Counted from the stretch's first letter, positions 48,501-60,179 are shown. The stretch is DNA of 64,000 nucleotides from Lunularia cruciata (GCA_948567375.1 OX419760.1:63918911-63982910), one strand, 5' to 3'. Numbers and translations: made by a program. Notes: a model not told the origin generated them from the sequence alone.

Positions 48501-50440
48501 AGGCTGATACCAAGTACGACTCCAAGCAAACCCACTACGTACTACAGGGCTATCTCCTCTGGAATCTCCAAAGAGCTCTATTGTGACAAAGTAACCGCAA
48601 CCGCAACCGCAACAACAAACCGGAACCACAAACTGCAACTACAAGTTGTAACCGTAAGTACCCCACCAGGTGCCAATACCAACTAAGCACCACTCACTAA
48701 TGTAACTCTAACCGAGATAACTACACTAGGAGAAAAGGCAACATGTAACCTGCCATCACAACACGCACTCTCACGGTCTGTAGGTCATCACTTCTTGCCT
48801 CATTAGAGAGAAACAAAGGTAGTCTGACTGGTCATCACTCTAGCCTCACTACCAAGAGCACACCATAGTACTAATGCTCAAAAGTCAGCACCTCACACAA
48901 ACGTGGTGCACAAACATGAAGCAAAGAATAGAGGGGGTCCAATCACAAGAAATCTAAACAAAAAACCTCCATCTCACAAAAAAACACGGGATTGACTCTA
49001 CCACAATTTGGCATTTGACATAAGAGAAGTTCGTATCTAAGTCCTAAGCAACCAAGATCACCAAGAATGGGATCAAATTGCCTCTCCTAGCCAAAACTAC
49101 ATGTGTATAGATAAGAGTGGCATGATCACTAAGACAACAAGTGAGGGTGGACCAGTTGGCTAGGGAACCAATCTAGGGCCAAGAGATCTAGGGGTCAAAC
49201 CCTATTGCATACAACCTAGCAAGAAAGGCAAATTTTGCCAACCAATGACCAAGATCTACTCTAAACTAGCTAGCCTCACGCCAACAAGCTGGCTTGTTGG
49301 CCCTTCTAGGCCTTCATAGCCTCTCATAGCCCACAACCCTATGGCTCAAAGCCTTTAAATGCCAAATGAGGCCTTTCTTCTTGCCACTTTGAACCTCCTC
49401 CAAAATCTATCAAAACTCCTCTAAACTTGCAAAATTCCTCCAAATCTGACCAAAATTTGGCCAAAATTTGACATAAAATCCAGCCAAAATCTAACATAAA
49501 CCCTAAAGTTGGCTGACCGCCAAATTCCCTGCTAACTTTCCACTCAAGCCAAATTGAAAACACCGGTTTCTCCAAATCACAAATTCATGAGAATAACTTC
49601 CCAACTCCACCTTCAATTTGAGTTTCTGAGCCCAACTCGTAACATATTGGTCCTACCTTCACCTCATGAGCTCAAAATCACAACCATTGCTCAAAATTTG
49701 CTCCTTCTTTGCTCAAAAATTGGCCAACACTTCCGCACACCATCTACCTTATTGCCAAATCTGCATCAATTGGACAAGCTTCTGTACACTAGGGAAAAAT
49801 TGAATGTGAATTGACCTACCAATGATCCACCAAGCTTGGAGATACCACCAACACTCAAAGTTCCTACACTAGATTTCCCCTTGATTTCACTTCTCTAATG
49901 TAATCATATTGTTTACCACTCTCAACTCAACTCATCTTAGATCAATACTTGATTTATCACTCTATAAATTGCCAACAATTGAGCACTGATTACAATCAAG
50001 CCATACCCACTCTAGCATAGAGAATCCAAGTGACGCTCGCCGGCCTCTGTCCACCATAGCCAGGAACTCGAAGATTCAACATCAGAGAAGTGAGCTCTCT
50101 AGAGCTGCACTTTGAAAGTATACCCTTGGACTTAAGCTAGGTCTGAACCCTAACGGTCCTGCTGATGGCACACTTGACGGTGCAAACGGTGCAAAGTGAC
50201 AGTGGGCCCTACCATGAAGTCAGTACCCCAAACACAAAATTTGACCGTCAGAAAGTAGTCTTTGAGAAACTACAGGAATAACTCTAACTACTATCACTAG
50301 AACTCCAATATCCGAGCAATCTAGATGCAACGCTACAAATGGCGTGACACACTTGAAAGTCCATATATGACTTATATGTGAGTTGTGTATCTATAGTGTG
50401 TGAAATTGATAGTGATGTATGTTTTGTAGTGATGTACATA
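48501..50440 (-). repeat. P3 leader and 5' LTR
   Basis: The minus-strand LTR body runs from about 50345 to 49905 and matches the 3' LTR. Its expected first ~100 bases are absent; instead the LTR head lies at 50345-50440 in the opposite orientation. From 49904 to 48513 is a noncoding leader matching P2 24908-25860 in part, with an ATTTAAAG box near 49354. Because a primer-site-like string lies at 48504-48512, the true LTR may include the whole leader (about 1.9 kb). Confidence 0.55.
48504..48512 (-). other. Candidate primer-binding site of P3 (TGGTATCAG)
   Basis: On the minus strand the sequence reads TTGGTATCAGCCTGTATC about 30 bases before gag. TGGTATCAG equals the first nine bases of the initiator-Met primer site (TGGTATCAGAGC) used by the chromovirus at 61882-61893. 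The match stops after nine bases. Confidence 0.45.
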
Positions 50441-50764
50441 CGTACGACACTCTCCTTGGCACCAACTATGCCACCCACAACATTAATGTGAAGATAATCC
50501 ATCACTAAGATATCACCATGGATGTCTTGCTAAACTCTACCAATATCTCCACCCTCTAGATCTATGACATCAGTAACTTCTCATGTATGCGTTGAGAGAA
50601 ATACCACCAAAGCTTGAGAAAATATACATAGAATAGTAGATGAATGCCAACCTGACACCATCTCCCCATCTACCTCACCATACTAATGTGCTTTGGTCTG
50701 ATCTTATTGGCAAGGATATGGATTTCTTCTCATCATGGTTTACCACTCTAGGTTTTTGAATATC

Positions 50765-53700
50765 TGTGGTACCCACATTTTTTGTTTTTCTTATGGTTAG
50801 TAGTCTTTAAGAGACAAAGTAAGCACAAAAAAGTCAAATTGTGGACAAAGAATGGACGGAAGTAACTTCGAAGGAAAGCCGAAGAAGCTGACATTGGATC
50901 CAATGATAGAGGTACTCGGAAGAGGAGTATGCCGGAAAAAGTCCAAAGATCACCGTCTTTGGGTTGGAAGACGCAAGAAAGACAAAGACCATTTAACAAC
51001 CTCTGTATGTGGCAAGAGAGTACATTTCAAGAAACGGCGGGGGCAAAAGAATCATGTCTTGACAGTGACCTGGAGTGCACGCAGAAGAGAGAAATTCACC
51101 GACAAAATCGACTGAAGAATGATTGCAATTTGGGGCAATATAAAATTGCGACTCCATAGGGAGAAGTTGAATACTCTAAGTAAATTTCCAATTCCTTTGA
51201 GTAGTCGTCATGCAGTAATGCGTGTTCGGAAGCCCATTGAGAGTGAGATTTTCCGGAACTCTAAGGGAGTTAGAGTGTCTTGTCTAGGAGAAGGTCTTAT
51301 TTTCCAACAGCGTAGAACGAGAGAACAAATCATGGCAAAGAAAGTGGCCAACGTGCTGGCGGTGAGAGGTTTCACAATCTGAAGAGTGGATGTAGTAGCT
51401 AGAATGGAAGTCTTGATTAGACTTCATATTACATTTTTGGCATGGAACTAGAATTTCAGTTTCTCTGGAGTAATGCAGAGATCGCTGCCAGTAATTGTGA
51501 GGAGGGTCCCGAGGTGGAAGGGAAGAGAGGCAATCCGGCTTGATGGACTGAGTCGGATTGGAAGTTAGTATTGGAGAGAGAAGCAAGAGAGCCGACAGGG
51601 ATCACCTTCTATCGGAAGTGTGATGCTGTAGAGGAGACGGCGGAGATCCGCAACTTGTTTTTTGCTTCGAGAACTATGAATGGTTACAAGGTGGAGTCCT
51701 ATCGGGACCGATCCAAAGAAGTATCGTGGGGGCGATGGTGGCCATGTTCAAGCCAGAACAAACGACCTACATGACCATGCAGCAAGCCGTCTTTTTCCAT
51801 CAAATGTTTGCAGGAGTTCCAGTTAATTGGGCAAGGTGCTTTCATCACCGAACAAGGCAGATGGTGGTGAATTGGAGAACAGGCTTGCCACTACATTATT
51901 TTTCACCGTTCACAGTTCACTTCTACTTTAGGCTGAACTTGCTATCCGAAGACGAGCATCATCATCTGGCGTCACACATGCACCCTGATTTGAGATGGGA
52001 AGCAGACGATGAGGAGCGCTAGTATATGCTTCATCTTTGAGCAAATGATGAGTACTTTGCAAGGACATGACAATGGAAAATTGAAGACGTTACCAGTCCA
52101 AAGACAAAGAAGCGCATCAAACCCGAATAAGCCAAGTCGTCTCCCATGCAAAAAAAGACTCGGCGGCTGATGTTGAAGACAACAAAAGTTGTAAGAGGGG
52201 CATCATCGGAAGAGGAGTCTGGGGAAGAGACTGAGTTGCAAGAAGAGGACTCAAAAGAAGAGGAGCTCACCTTGAAAAGTGAGGAGTTTGGGAGCAAAAG
52301 TGATGGAGAGCCAAAAGTCTAGCAATCGGTGGCAATAAGTAAGGTTGGTCAAGCGATGGTGGTGAACAAGTCAAGACCAAAAGAGAAAGTGGAGAATCCC
52401 GCGGGGCCAAGTTCAAGAGGCCAAAATGAAGACAATGCCGACATAATGAAGATACAAAGATCGCAACTTTGGATGAAGGAGCAGATGACTGAAGGGACAA
52501 CTCCAGACGAGGATGGCAAGGAAGAAGAAGAAAACTTTGTCGGGATATCATATTTGACTAAGGTGGTCACACCATTGCTGGAGTTGTTGAAGGAACATCG
52601 GAGAGAAATTCCCCAAGATCGTAGAAAGGGGATGAATGAGCTGTAGGTGCTGAAGCATCTGTTGAGTGAAGTGAAGGGGTTGTAGGAGCAACAAGTCCAA
52701 AGAAATGAAGAAATTGAAGAACTTCAGAGGGAAGAAGGTTTGAGGAAGAAAATGCTTGCCCTGCTACAAGGAAGCTGCGCAGAGAAGGAGAAGGAATTAC
52801 AGAGGCAAGCCGGAGAATTGAAGGAGCAGGCAATGTGGTTGAGCAAAATGAAGGAAGAAGTGAGTACAGTGCGCATCAAGAATGTTCATTTGAAGGCAAT
52901 GAACATCGTAATGGAGCAGGAGTTGGAGAGCTTGAAGAAAAGTGCCGCAGCAAAAGATCAAGCATGGCAGAGAGAGTTGGCGTCCAAACAAGAAGAAGAA
53001 GAGCGATTGCAAGAACTTGTCAAGAGCGTGGAATAGTAGAATATGCAGTATGCATAGGAGAAGAAGATGCTCGCTGCAGAATACAAAGACAAGTTGAAGA
53101 TGTATCGGGAGGAGTTGAAGGTAGAACACTCTTGAGGATATGAGTCGGAATCAGTAGGCGGAAAAGGTAGAGGTAGAGAATAATGTTAGTCTTAGACTGG
53201 ATTTAGTCAATTCGGAGTTAGAGAAAATTCGGAATAGTGTGACAGTGGAGAAGAAATCTGATGTCGCAGCAATAGGAACGCAAGTGTCATCGGACTTGAG
53301 GATTGATACATTAGAGAAGAGTGGGTCGGGAAATAAGAATGTAGATAGATTACCTATGAGCTCAATTGTAGATTGTAGTGAAGAAGTTGTAGAATTAGTA
53401 AAGAAATTAGTAGAATCAGTCAAACCCAAAGAAGGTGAAGTAATAGGAAGATCATCGGGTTTGGAAACCGATGATGAGGTCAACATCGGATCGAGATAAA
53501 AGTCACTTTTGAGATAGGAAGAGGCAGATGTGCAGAGATAGATTGTCACTTAGGATCTGCAGGTAGGAAGAGATGTTAGGAAGCGGTGCTAGCTAGGCAA
53601 GTCTGCCGTTTGCTTCAGTATTTAAGTGGAGCATTTGCAGTACAATGTTATTCAGTATTCAAATTTTTGAAGATAGATAAAGCAAAGTGTTGTTTTTAGT

Positions 53701-54292
53701 ACTCGTCGCTTAAGCTTAATTCCGATTGTCAATTTCATTTTTGTGTTTGTGAGTGTGTGAAGAATTCCAAAAAGCAAGTCATTGTGTTTGTGGATGTTAG
53801 AATCTGTAGCCTTGATCTTCATTCTGTGTATTTGATCCTGAGTGAAGTGCATTGGAGCAATGCCTTGATAGATCTGAGAGGAATTGTAGTGTTGGTAGTA
53901 TTCTGCATTGATGAGTGCAGCACAAAGTTGATGTGAAGCAATTTCAATCAAGGAAGTTGTGCCTTTAGTGGAGGGGTGGAACACAATTCTGAGGCAAAAT
54001 TGGTTTTTGCAATGAAGTGCCGTCTTCGGGAGAATTTGAATCATCACAATCAAGAGTTGTTTGGACATAATTTGCTATGATGTGATTATGAGTGTATATT
54101 TGTGACAAGTTGTCAAGATTGTGAGCTTGTTACTCTCTTCTAGGTGTAGTTTCTACTTGAGAGATTAAAGAAGACATCAAGAAGAACTGAAATTGTGACT
54201 TTTGACTTCATATTTGACCAATTTTGGATCTCTGCAAGAACAAACTTTACTGACCTGATTACCGCAAAAGTGATATTTGCCAGATTGTAACC
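50765..54292 (+). mobile_element. C-family element, copy C5 (3528 bp, TSD ATATC)
   Basis: Starts TGTGGTACCCACATTTTTTG and ends GATTGTAACC, a mutated form of the usual GGTTGTCACA end. Perfect duplications ATATC lie at 50760-50764 and 54293-54297. It is full length compared with C1 and C2 and lies between RNase H and integrase of P4, as C3 does in P3 but at a different base. Confidence 0.8.
51119..53499 (+). pseudogene. C-family long reading frame (copy C5), unknown protein
   Basis: The N-terminal block is at 51119-51382 (IAIWGNIKLRLHREKLN, FPIPLSSRH, RTREQIMAKKVANVLAVRG) and ends at a stop. The middle block at 51726-52022 has QAVFFHQMFAGVPVNWARCFH, RTRQMVVNWRTGLPLHY and FHFYFRLNLL-like helices. 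A charged region at 52140-52330 follows. A further frame at 52329-52646 has PLLELLKEHRREIPQDRR, then a coiled coil at 52740-53036 (KEKELQRQAGELKEQAMWL) and the C-terminal block 53239-53499, ending DDEVNIGSR and a stop. Order and spacing agree with C1 and C2. Only a few breaks separate the blocks, making this the best copy for rebuilding a family alignment. Confidence 0.6.
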
Positions 54293-54297
54293 ATATC

Positions 54298-55783
54298 TAT
54301 GAAATCATACTCTTATAAAATTAGATCTCATCATGCAAGCTTCCTTGAAAGCTTGTTGAACTCCATCAACCACTTTAATGGTTGATGATCAATGATGAGA
54401 TGAAAGGTTCCCAAATAGATAACATTAGAAATGTGCTACTACTCATATTGATACCAAGTATTCTCTCTCATATGAACTATACTTTACCTCCATTGAATTG
54501 TCAAAACAAATAGCATAGGCCACCACAAACTCCTTCCCCTCATCATCATATTGGGTGAGCATTGCTCCAAGCTCCAACATACTCCAATCAATATGAACCT
54601 AAAATGGTCATCCTTTGATTGGCATCCAGAGAATAGAGCAGATGTCAATTTCTCCTTGAGCTCTATAAAAGCTCTCTCCTACTCATCTCCCCAAAACCAC
54701 TCTTGTATAAGCTTGGTCAGCTTTATCAAGGCCATGGAAATGGCACTAAATCCCTAACATATTGGTGATAAAAGTTCACCAACCTACATAATCCTTTCAT
54801 TCTACTCACATTTGTTGGTCAAGGAATACATGCAATAGCTTCTACCTTGGTATGTTGAACACCAAGTCCTCCATGGTAGATAGTGTGACCTAAATACACA
54901 ACCTACACTTCCCAAGATGTAATTTGAGTCCATGAGATCTCAATCTCTCAAACACCTCCAACAAATGTCTCTCATGCTCATCCATAGTAATGCTATAGAC
55001 CAAAATATCATCAATATAACATTGAGAAAAATCCAAACCTGTTAGGATTCTTTCCATGATCCTTTGGAACTTGGTAGGAGTGTTCTTTAACCCAAATTGT
55101 AAGAACCTCCACTAATATAATACATCCTTATCGTGAAGATTAATAGCCCAAAATGCTATCTTGGACATATTTTCCTTGTTAATCAACAATTAATGATATC
55201 TTGGTCAAAGATCCAAAATACTAAAGACCTTTCCCAAAATGCTATCTTGGACATATCTTCCTTGTTAATCAACAATTAATGATATCTTGGTCAAAGATCC
55301 AAAACACTAAAGACCTTTGCATACCCAATCACATCAAAGATCCCCTCAAGTGTAAGCATGGAAAACTAATCAGCCCTAGTTTGTTGGTTGATAGGATGGT
55401 AATTTTCACACATCCACCTATCTATATAATTACCATGCATATTTGTATTGGCTAACATCACTATAGCTAAAGCATATTTTCCATGTGAAATCTCTATGAA
55501 ACCATCCCCAAAAAGAGCTCTACTCTGGCTCTAAGTCAATACTCTCTCTATGTCACTATATTTGTAAGGATGTCAAAAAACCAATGTATTTCTAGTAAGT
55601 TTAATCTGAATACCATATAATTTTAAAGCAGCCAAATCCTTCATATTGAAGGCAAAACAACCATGTAGCTCTTCAAGAACCTCCAAACCTCTTTTTATTT
55701 CTCCTCTTTGTCTTTCTCCTCCTTTGGATCCAATATTTGGCTCCCAAGTACCCTCTATAACTGATGTAGGAGTGGAAGACATT
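54298..55783 (-). pseudogene. P4 reverse transcriptase / RNase H, decayed
   Basis: The N-terminus of RT is in the frame 55782-55573 (STPTSVIEGTWEPNIGS, CFAFNMKDLAALK). The remainder is recognised by base-level match to P3 42900-41680: the SDMER region near 55545, the catalytic YIDDILVYS-like region near 55010, and RNase H near 54500-54600. Stops are dense. RNase H is interrupted by C5 at 54297, downstream of the active-site region. Confidence 0.75.
55147..55318 (-). repeat. 86-bp tandem duplication in P4 RT
   Basis: Two copies (starting 55147 and 55233) containing CCCAAAATGCTATCTTGGAC. P2 and P3 have one copy, so it arose in P4. Confidence 0.9.
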
Positions 55784-56180
55784 CTAACTAGTTGCTACAT
55801 TGAGCCCTTGGAAGTAAAAGTGTCATGCCCCCAACCACTAGAGTTCCCAACCTTAATGTAGAAAACTCACTCTACTCTAGTTGAAAGCTCCATACTTCCT
55901 CTAGCTACATCCCAAGTAGACCATGCTCACCAAGATGCACCTCAAGTAGACCACTCTCACTAGTAGTGTCTCAAGAATACCCTACCCACTTGGTCCATTA
56001 TCCCTAGCATGTGCTTTAGTTATCTTGATAAGCATAGAGCTCACAAGTGTTGATGCCTATCAAGCACATCTTATGTTGCTCTATGAACCGGCTTACCTCT
56101 GACTCAAGATGAACCTCCAATGGCTATTATGGTAGTGCACCATGGACTAAGAAGATGAGGAACCCCATCTCCATCATACT

Positions 56181-56765
56181 TGTAATGCTCTGAGGACAAG
56201 AGAAGAGAGAAAACACAGATTGCACACTCAAACATTAGATGCTCCAAGGGAGCACCTTCTCTTTATTATATAGACAAAGAGGATCTCCTCCAAGGAAGCA
56301 CCACCATAGGATTAGGGACACAGATAGGTGACATGTCAGCAAGCTCCACCCTTGGATTACTTACTTGGATGGGTGACCTGTCTGGTCTAGGTCCTATCTG
56401 GTTGGTCAAACAAGCTTTGACCGGAGGGAATCTTTTAGGGAATCTTCTTGTAGGAATCTCAGAATCACATGAGTAAGGTACCATTGGAAAGCTCTCGACG
56501 AGACAAACCAGGGGGAGGGAAGGCCAGCCTTTCCTCCATTGGGGGGGGGGGAATCTGCACATTTTTGAGGCCTAATTCATCCATTTAGGCCTCCGAAATT
56601 GCCTTCAAAGATTTCAAGCATATTTTGGTTTCTGCCCTATTAGTAGAAGTACTCTTTTGGTGATACTTCTATCTGATCTATTTTGACCATCATGTATAAC
56701 ATCATTCTAGATGTTACCAAACCAAATTTCACATCTAGATCATATGGCTAACCCTTGGTATTACA
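56181..56765 (-). repeat. Chromovirus 3' LTR
   Basis: TGTAATGCTC to GGTATTACA. It contains a homopolymer G run (about 56540-56550 on the plus strand) that varies in length among the three LTR copies. Confidence 0.95.
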
Positions 56766-56780
56766 TACCTCCCTCCTTTT
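56766..56780 (-). other. Chromovirus polypurine tract
   Basis: On the minus strand AAAAGGAGGGAGGTA immediately precedes the 3' LTR and overlaps the integrase stop codon. It would prime plus-strand DNA synthesis. Confidence 0.85.
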
Positions 56781-57861
56781 AAGACGCAACGTCCTCGTTG
56801 TGCAATTGTTGCTCAAATGCTTGCACCAACACCGGTGCATGTGCCAAATTGGCAGCGGGTTCCCAGGTTGCTTCATAGAGGGGGTAACCTTTCCATTGTA
56901 CTAGATATTCCACCCGCGGATGGCGAGTACCACGCATGCACTTTTGGAGAATCCGCTCCACTTCACATTCCTCTATGCCATTAATGACTGTCGGACAAGG
57001 TCGAATGTCCTGTGTGGAAGTACCTTGGCCTGATCGGGGAGCATATCTGCGTAATAGGGAGACATGGAACACTGGATGGATCTTTATGTGTGGTGGTAGC
57101 TCAAGGTGATAGGCCACAGTGCCGATACGACAAAGAATCAAGAAAGGCCCAATAAAACGAGGTCTGAGCTTACGAGATCCAACTAATGTGAGGTTGGTTG
57201 TCGATAGCCACACTTGATCCCCAACATTGAACTCCATGTGCCTACGGTGTGCATCAGCATACTGCTTTTGTCGATTTTGCGCAATCTGTAACCTGTGCTT
57301 GGCGCTCTCCACACCTTGTTGGATTCTAGAAACAAATGTGTTGACTGCATCAACCTTGGTAGTCATTGGACGGATCTTCATCAAGCTAGAAGATGTGAAG
57401 GGATGCTCACCATACATGAGGAAGAACGGAGTGACCTGGGTGGAGGCATTCATTGAATTGTTGTAAGCGAATTCCACCAACGGTAGTAGGGTGTCCCACC
57501 TCTCTTGCTCTTCTAAGGTGAAGCCACGTAACATGTCTTCAATCGTGCGATTAGCCCGCTCTGTTTGGCCATCTGTTTGTGGGTGGTAAGCTGTAGACAT
57601 GGCCAACTTGGTTTTGAAGAAATCAAAGAGTGTTCGCCAAAACAAACTGGTGAATTGGGTGCCTCTATCGGTGATGAGTACTCTAGACAAGCCATGGTGA
57701 GCAAAGACTGCATCTAAGTATAGTTGAGCTAGTTGTGGAGCGGTCACCTCCTTGGTGGTAGGGCGTACATGAATCATTTTGCTGAGCCGGTCCACAAAGA
57801 CCACAATGGAGTCAAACCCTGAGGTGGTCTTGGGTAATTCACAGACGAGATCCATACTCAC
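56779..57861 (-). CDS. Chromovirus integrase with C-terminal chromodomain (open frame)
   Basis: Open frame of 360 residues, the longest intact part of pol. The DDE core has Asp in SMDLVCELP, Asp in LITDRGTQF and Glu in DGQTERANR, with 35 residues between the last two. A GPF-type module follows (RPRFIGPFLIL, VFHVSLLRRY). The chromodomain is near residues 300-345: ECEVERILQ, VEYLVQWKGYP and EATWEP. The first aromatic position of the methyl-lysine cage appears to be Cys, while W and Y of QWKGY are present. The upstream zinc-binding part (58179-57862, HDSAIAAHVGVDKTL...SCLLCQ) is separated by a TAG right after LLCQ, so 57861 is the start of the open stretch and not a true initiation site. Confidence 0.85.
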   Translation of the reverse strand: MSMDLVCELPKTTSGFDSIVVFVDRLSKMIHVRPTTKEVTAPQLAQLYLDAVFAHHGLSRVLITDRGTQFTSLFWRTLFDFFKTKLAMSTAYHPQTDGQTERANRTIEDMLRGFTLEEQERWDTLLPLVEFAYNNSMNASTQVTPFFLMYGEHPFTSSSLMKIRPMTTKVDAVNTFVSRIQQGVESAKHRLQIAQNRQKQYADAHRRHMEFNVGDQVWLSTTNLTLVGSRKLRPRFIGPFLILCRIGTVAYHLELPPHIKIHPVFHVSLLRRYAPRSGQGTSTQDIRPCPTVINGIEECEVERILQKCMRGTRHPRVEYLVQWKGYPLYEATWEPAANLAHAPVLVQAFEQQLHNEDVAS

Positions 57862-58179
57862 TTGTTCCCAACGTTGGGTAGGAGTGGGAAGAGGTTGAAG
57901 GAGCCCTACAGGAGCTTGATTAGAAGCTTTGTTCTATTGACAAAGTAGGCAGCTACGCACATAGTCCATCACGTCGTTGCTCATCTTGGGCCAATAGTAA
58001 TGGCGCTTGACTGCCTCCAAGGTCTTGTCCACTCCAACATGAGCTGCAATGGCCGAATCATGACATTCCGCTAGAATGGTGGTGCATAATTCTGGGAAAT
58101 TTGGGATCCACAATCGGCCCTCCCGAAAGGTGAGTCCTTGGGTGCTGGTGACACCTTTGGACGATTGCGCTTCTATAAT
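57862..58179 (-). pseudogene. Chromovirus integrase N-terminal zinc-binding part
   Basis: Reads HDSAIAAHVGVDKTLEAVKR and YYWPKM...YVRSCLLCQ, giving the HHCC ligands. It begins after a TAG (58180-58182, following TKTDP) and ends at another TAG (NKASN side), both in frame with the flanking domains. Confidence 0.8.
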
Positions 58180-58752
58180 CTATGGATCAGTTTTTGTAGC
58201 AGCTAGAATCTCTTGCCAGAATTCAGGGTTAATCTTAACCTCTACCGCCAAGTTGTTGGCCATTGGCATGCGGGTGAATGCATCTGCAAGTTGCTTCTTA
58301 CCTTCCACGTAGGTGATTGTCATGTTGAAGTGTTGTTGCCACTCTGCCCACCAAATTTGGTGACGAGATAGATCCTTCTGCGTCTCGAGGTAGACTAGAG
58401 GTTTGTGGTCTGTCTCTACTACAAATACCTTCTCGCCCAGGTAGTGCTTCCAATGCTTGGTTGCTAGAACGATGGCCAACTCTTCTTGTTCTGTGGTGTG
58501 GTAGTTACGCTCTACCGGTAACAACTTTTGAGAGAAATATGCAATTGGATGCCATCCATCATGCCACTCTTGTTGTAGGACTGCTCCTATTGCTACGCCT
58601 GATGCATCCGTAGCTAACTTGATTGGACATTTTGGGTCATACCACTTCAAGATTGGTGCATGTAGCAAGACGGCCTTCAATTCTTGAAAGGCCAACTCTT
58701 GTGCAGTTCCCCATGTCCACTTCTTCCCCTTGCCAAGTAGTGCCGTTAAAGG
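58180..58752 (-). pseudogene. Chromovirus RNase H
   Basis: The frame 58695-58180 covers 171 residues. KLATDASGVAIGAVLQQ carries the first catalytic Asp, EELAIVLATKHWKHYL the Glu, and VETDHKPLVYL the next Asp. It is separated from RT by an in-frame TAG after KDFSKVA. Confidence 0.85.
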
Positions 58753-59622
58753 CTATGCAACCTTGGAGAAGTCCTTGACAAATCTACGATAGAATCCCGT
58801 CAACCCCAAGAAGCTCTTAAGTTGAGTCTGATCTTCTGGGGCACTCCATTTTTGAATGACCTCTATTTTATCTGTCAATACTTGAATGCCCTCTGCACTT
58901 ACTCTATGCCCTAAGTAGTCTACTTCAGACTCGCCAAACTCACACTTTGAGATTTTGGCGTACAATTGATTCTATCTTAGAATCTGGAGGACCTCTCGTA
59001 GATGTTGTTTGTGTTCTGTCATCATGCTACTATATACTAAGATATCATCCAAGAAGATGATAACAGACTTATCCAAGTATGGACAAAATATGTCATTCAT
59101 TAGGCTCATGAAAGTGGCAGGCGCATTGGTGAGGCCAAAAGGCATCACAAGGTACTCTAAGTGGCCATACCTGGTTCGAAAGGCAATTTTGTACACATCC
59201 TCCTCTGCAATTTGGATTTGATTGTAACCGCTCCGCAAGTCCAGTTTGGTGAAGTATCTCACTCCATGGAGTTGATCAAACAGGTCATCCATGCGAGGTA
59301 AGGGGTATTTGTTCTTCACTATTTGCTGATTGAGACCCCGATAGTCAATGCACATGCGCATTGTACCATCCTTCTTCTTCACAAACAAGACAAGGGCCCC
59401 ATATAGCGATATGCTAGGTTGGATGAACCCTTTCTGTAGCATCTCCTCAATTTGAGTCTTACACTCCTCTAACTCATGAGGTGATAGGCGATATGGGGCC
59501 TTACAAGGAGGTGTCTTCCCCGGGAGTGTCTCTATTTTGTGATCTACTCGCCTTTTAGGTGGTAATCTTGAGGGTAGATCATCGGGAAAGACATCTTGAA
59601 ACTCATCCACTACATCCTTCAA
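58753..59622 (-). pseudogene. Chromovirus reverse transcriptase
   Basis: The frame 59622-58972 (216 residues) includes the palm motifs [46 protein letters not shown] and the catalytic FLDDILVYS. After one in-frame TAG it continues at 58965-58753 with [19 protein letters not shown] and [12 protein letters not shown]. Apart from the stops all RT motifs are intact. The family is a plant chromovirus. Confidence 0.9.
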
Positions 59623-59637
59623 GTTCTCAGGAATTTG

Positions 59638-60138
59638 TCAAGCGAGTTGTGCACTCTGGACTTCTCTTATTAGTCCCATAAAACATCTATCGGTCTTACA
59701 GACAGTTGCCGTCCCTACGACATATAGAGGCAGTTTCTGCCTGTGTGATTTTTCTTTAACCCCAATGATTGACCATTGGTGGGTTCTCACTACTTTCTTC
59801 CTCCAATCCACCATTGGGTTGTACTGCTCCATCCATGGCATGCCTAAAATTGCATCATAACGGGCTAACTGGATCACTTGCCACTCAATTGCTTCTTGAT
59901 ATTCTCCTATAGAGAGGGTTACCCGTCTAGGTAATGATTCAATCCTCTCTATTTGCCTATTTGGTAACTCTACTTCTTCACTTCCATCTCTCTCTAGATC
60001 CATTCCCAAGCTTATTGCAACAGAGCGAGACAAGAAATTCTCTGTTGCTCCCGGATCTATTAATACTCTCACTTGATTACCTTCTAGGATTCCATTCATG
60101 ACAATCAATTGTGAGGTTGCCTTTTGGGAACTGCGCAT
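59638..60138 (-). pseudogene. Chromovirus protease (DPG active site)
   Basis: Open frame of 166 residues. LIDPGATENFLS matches the retropepsin motif LIDSGATHNFIS; the Ser/Thr after the catalytic Asp is Pro here. AILGMPWMEQYNPMVDW is the conserved ILG-W-x-x-x-N-P-x-x-D-W block. The upstream part (TSQLIVMNGILEGNQVRVL) is also typical. It sits between gag and RT in the expected order. Confidence 0.85.
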
Positions 60139-60179
60139 TATTCTTCTTCCTTCCCTTGCTTCTCTGCTTCCTTATTGAG

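Larger units (their letters stand above)
37455..50440 (-). mobile_element. Ty3/gypsy element P3 with methyltransferase and PHD modules
   Basis: Minus-strand element, reading from high to low: 5' LTR and leader (50440-48501), gag (48500-48033, resuming 45915-45392 after insertion C4), protease (45391-44980), methyltransferase (44345-43360), RT/RNase H (43050-41600), insertion C3 (41473-39769), integrase (39768-38660), PHD finger (38618-38286), 3' LTR (38118-37455). Without insertions it is about 9.2 kb, the same as P2. It keeps longer open frames than P2 (e.g. 43578-42982, 39452-38967) but is still interrupted in every domain. Confidence 0.8.

Noticed and set aside
50852-51115. Basic N-terminal frame as a separate gene
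   Set aside because: It overlaps the 5' part of C5, shows no motif and ends before the conserved block; probably frame noise or a decayed start of the C protein.
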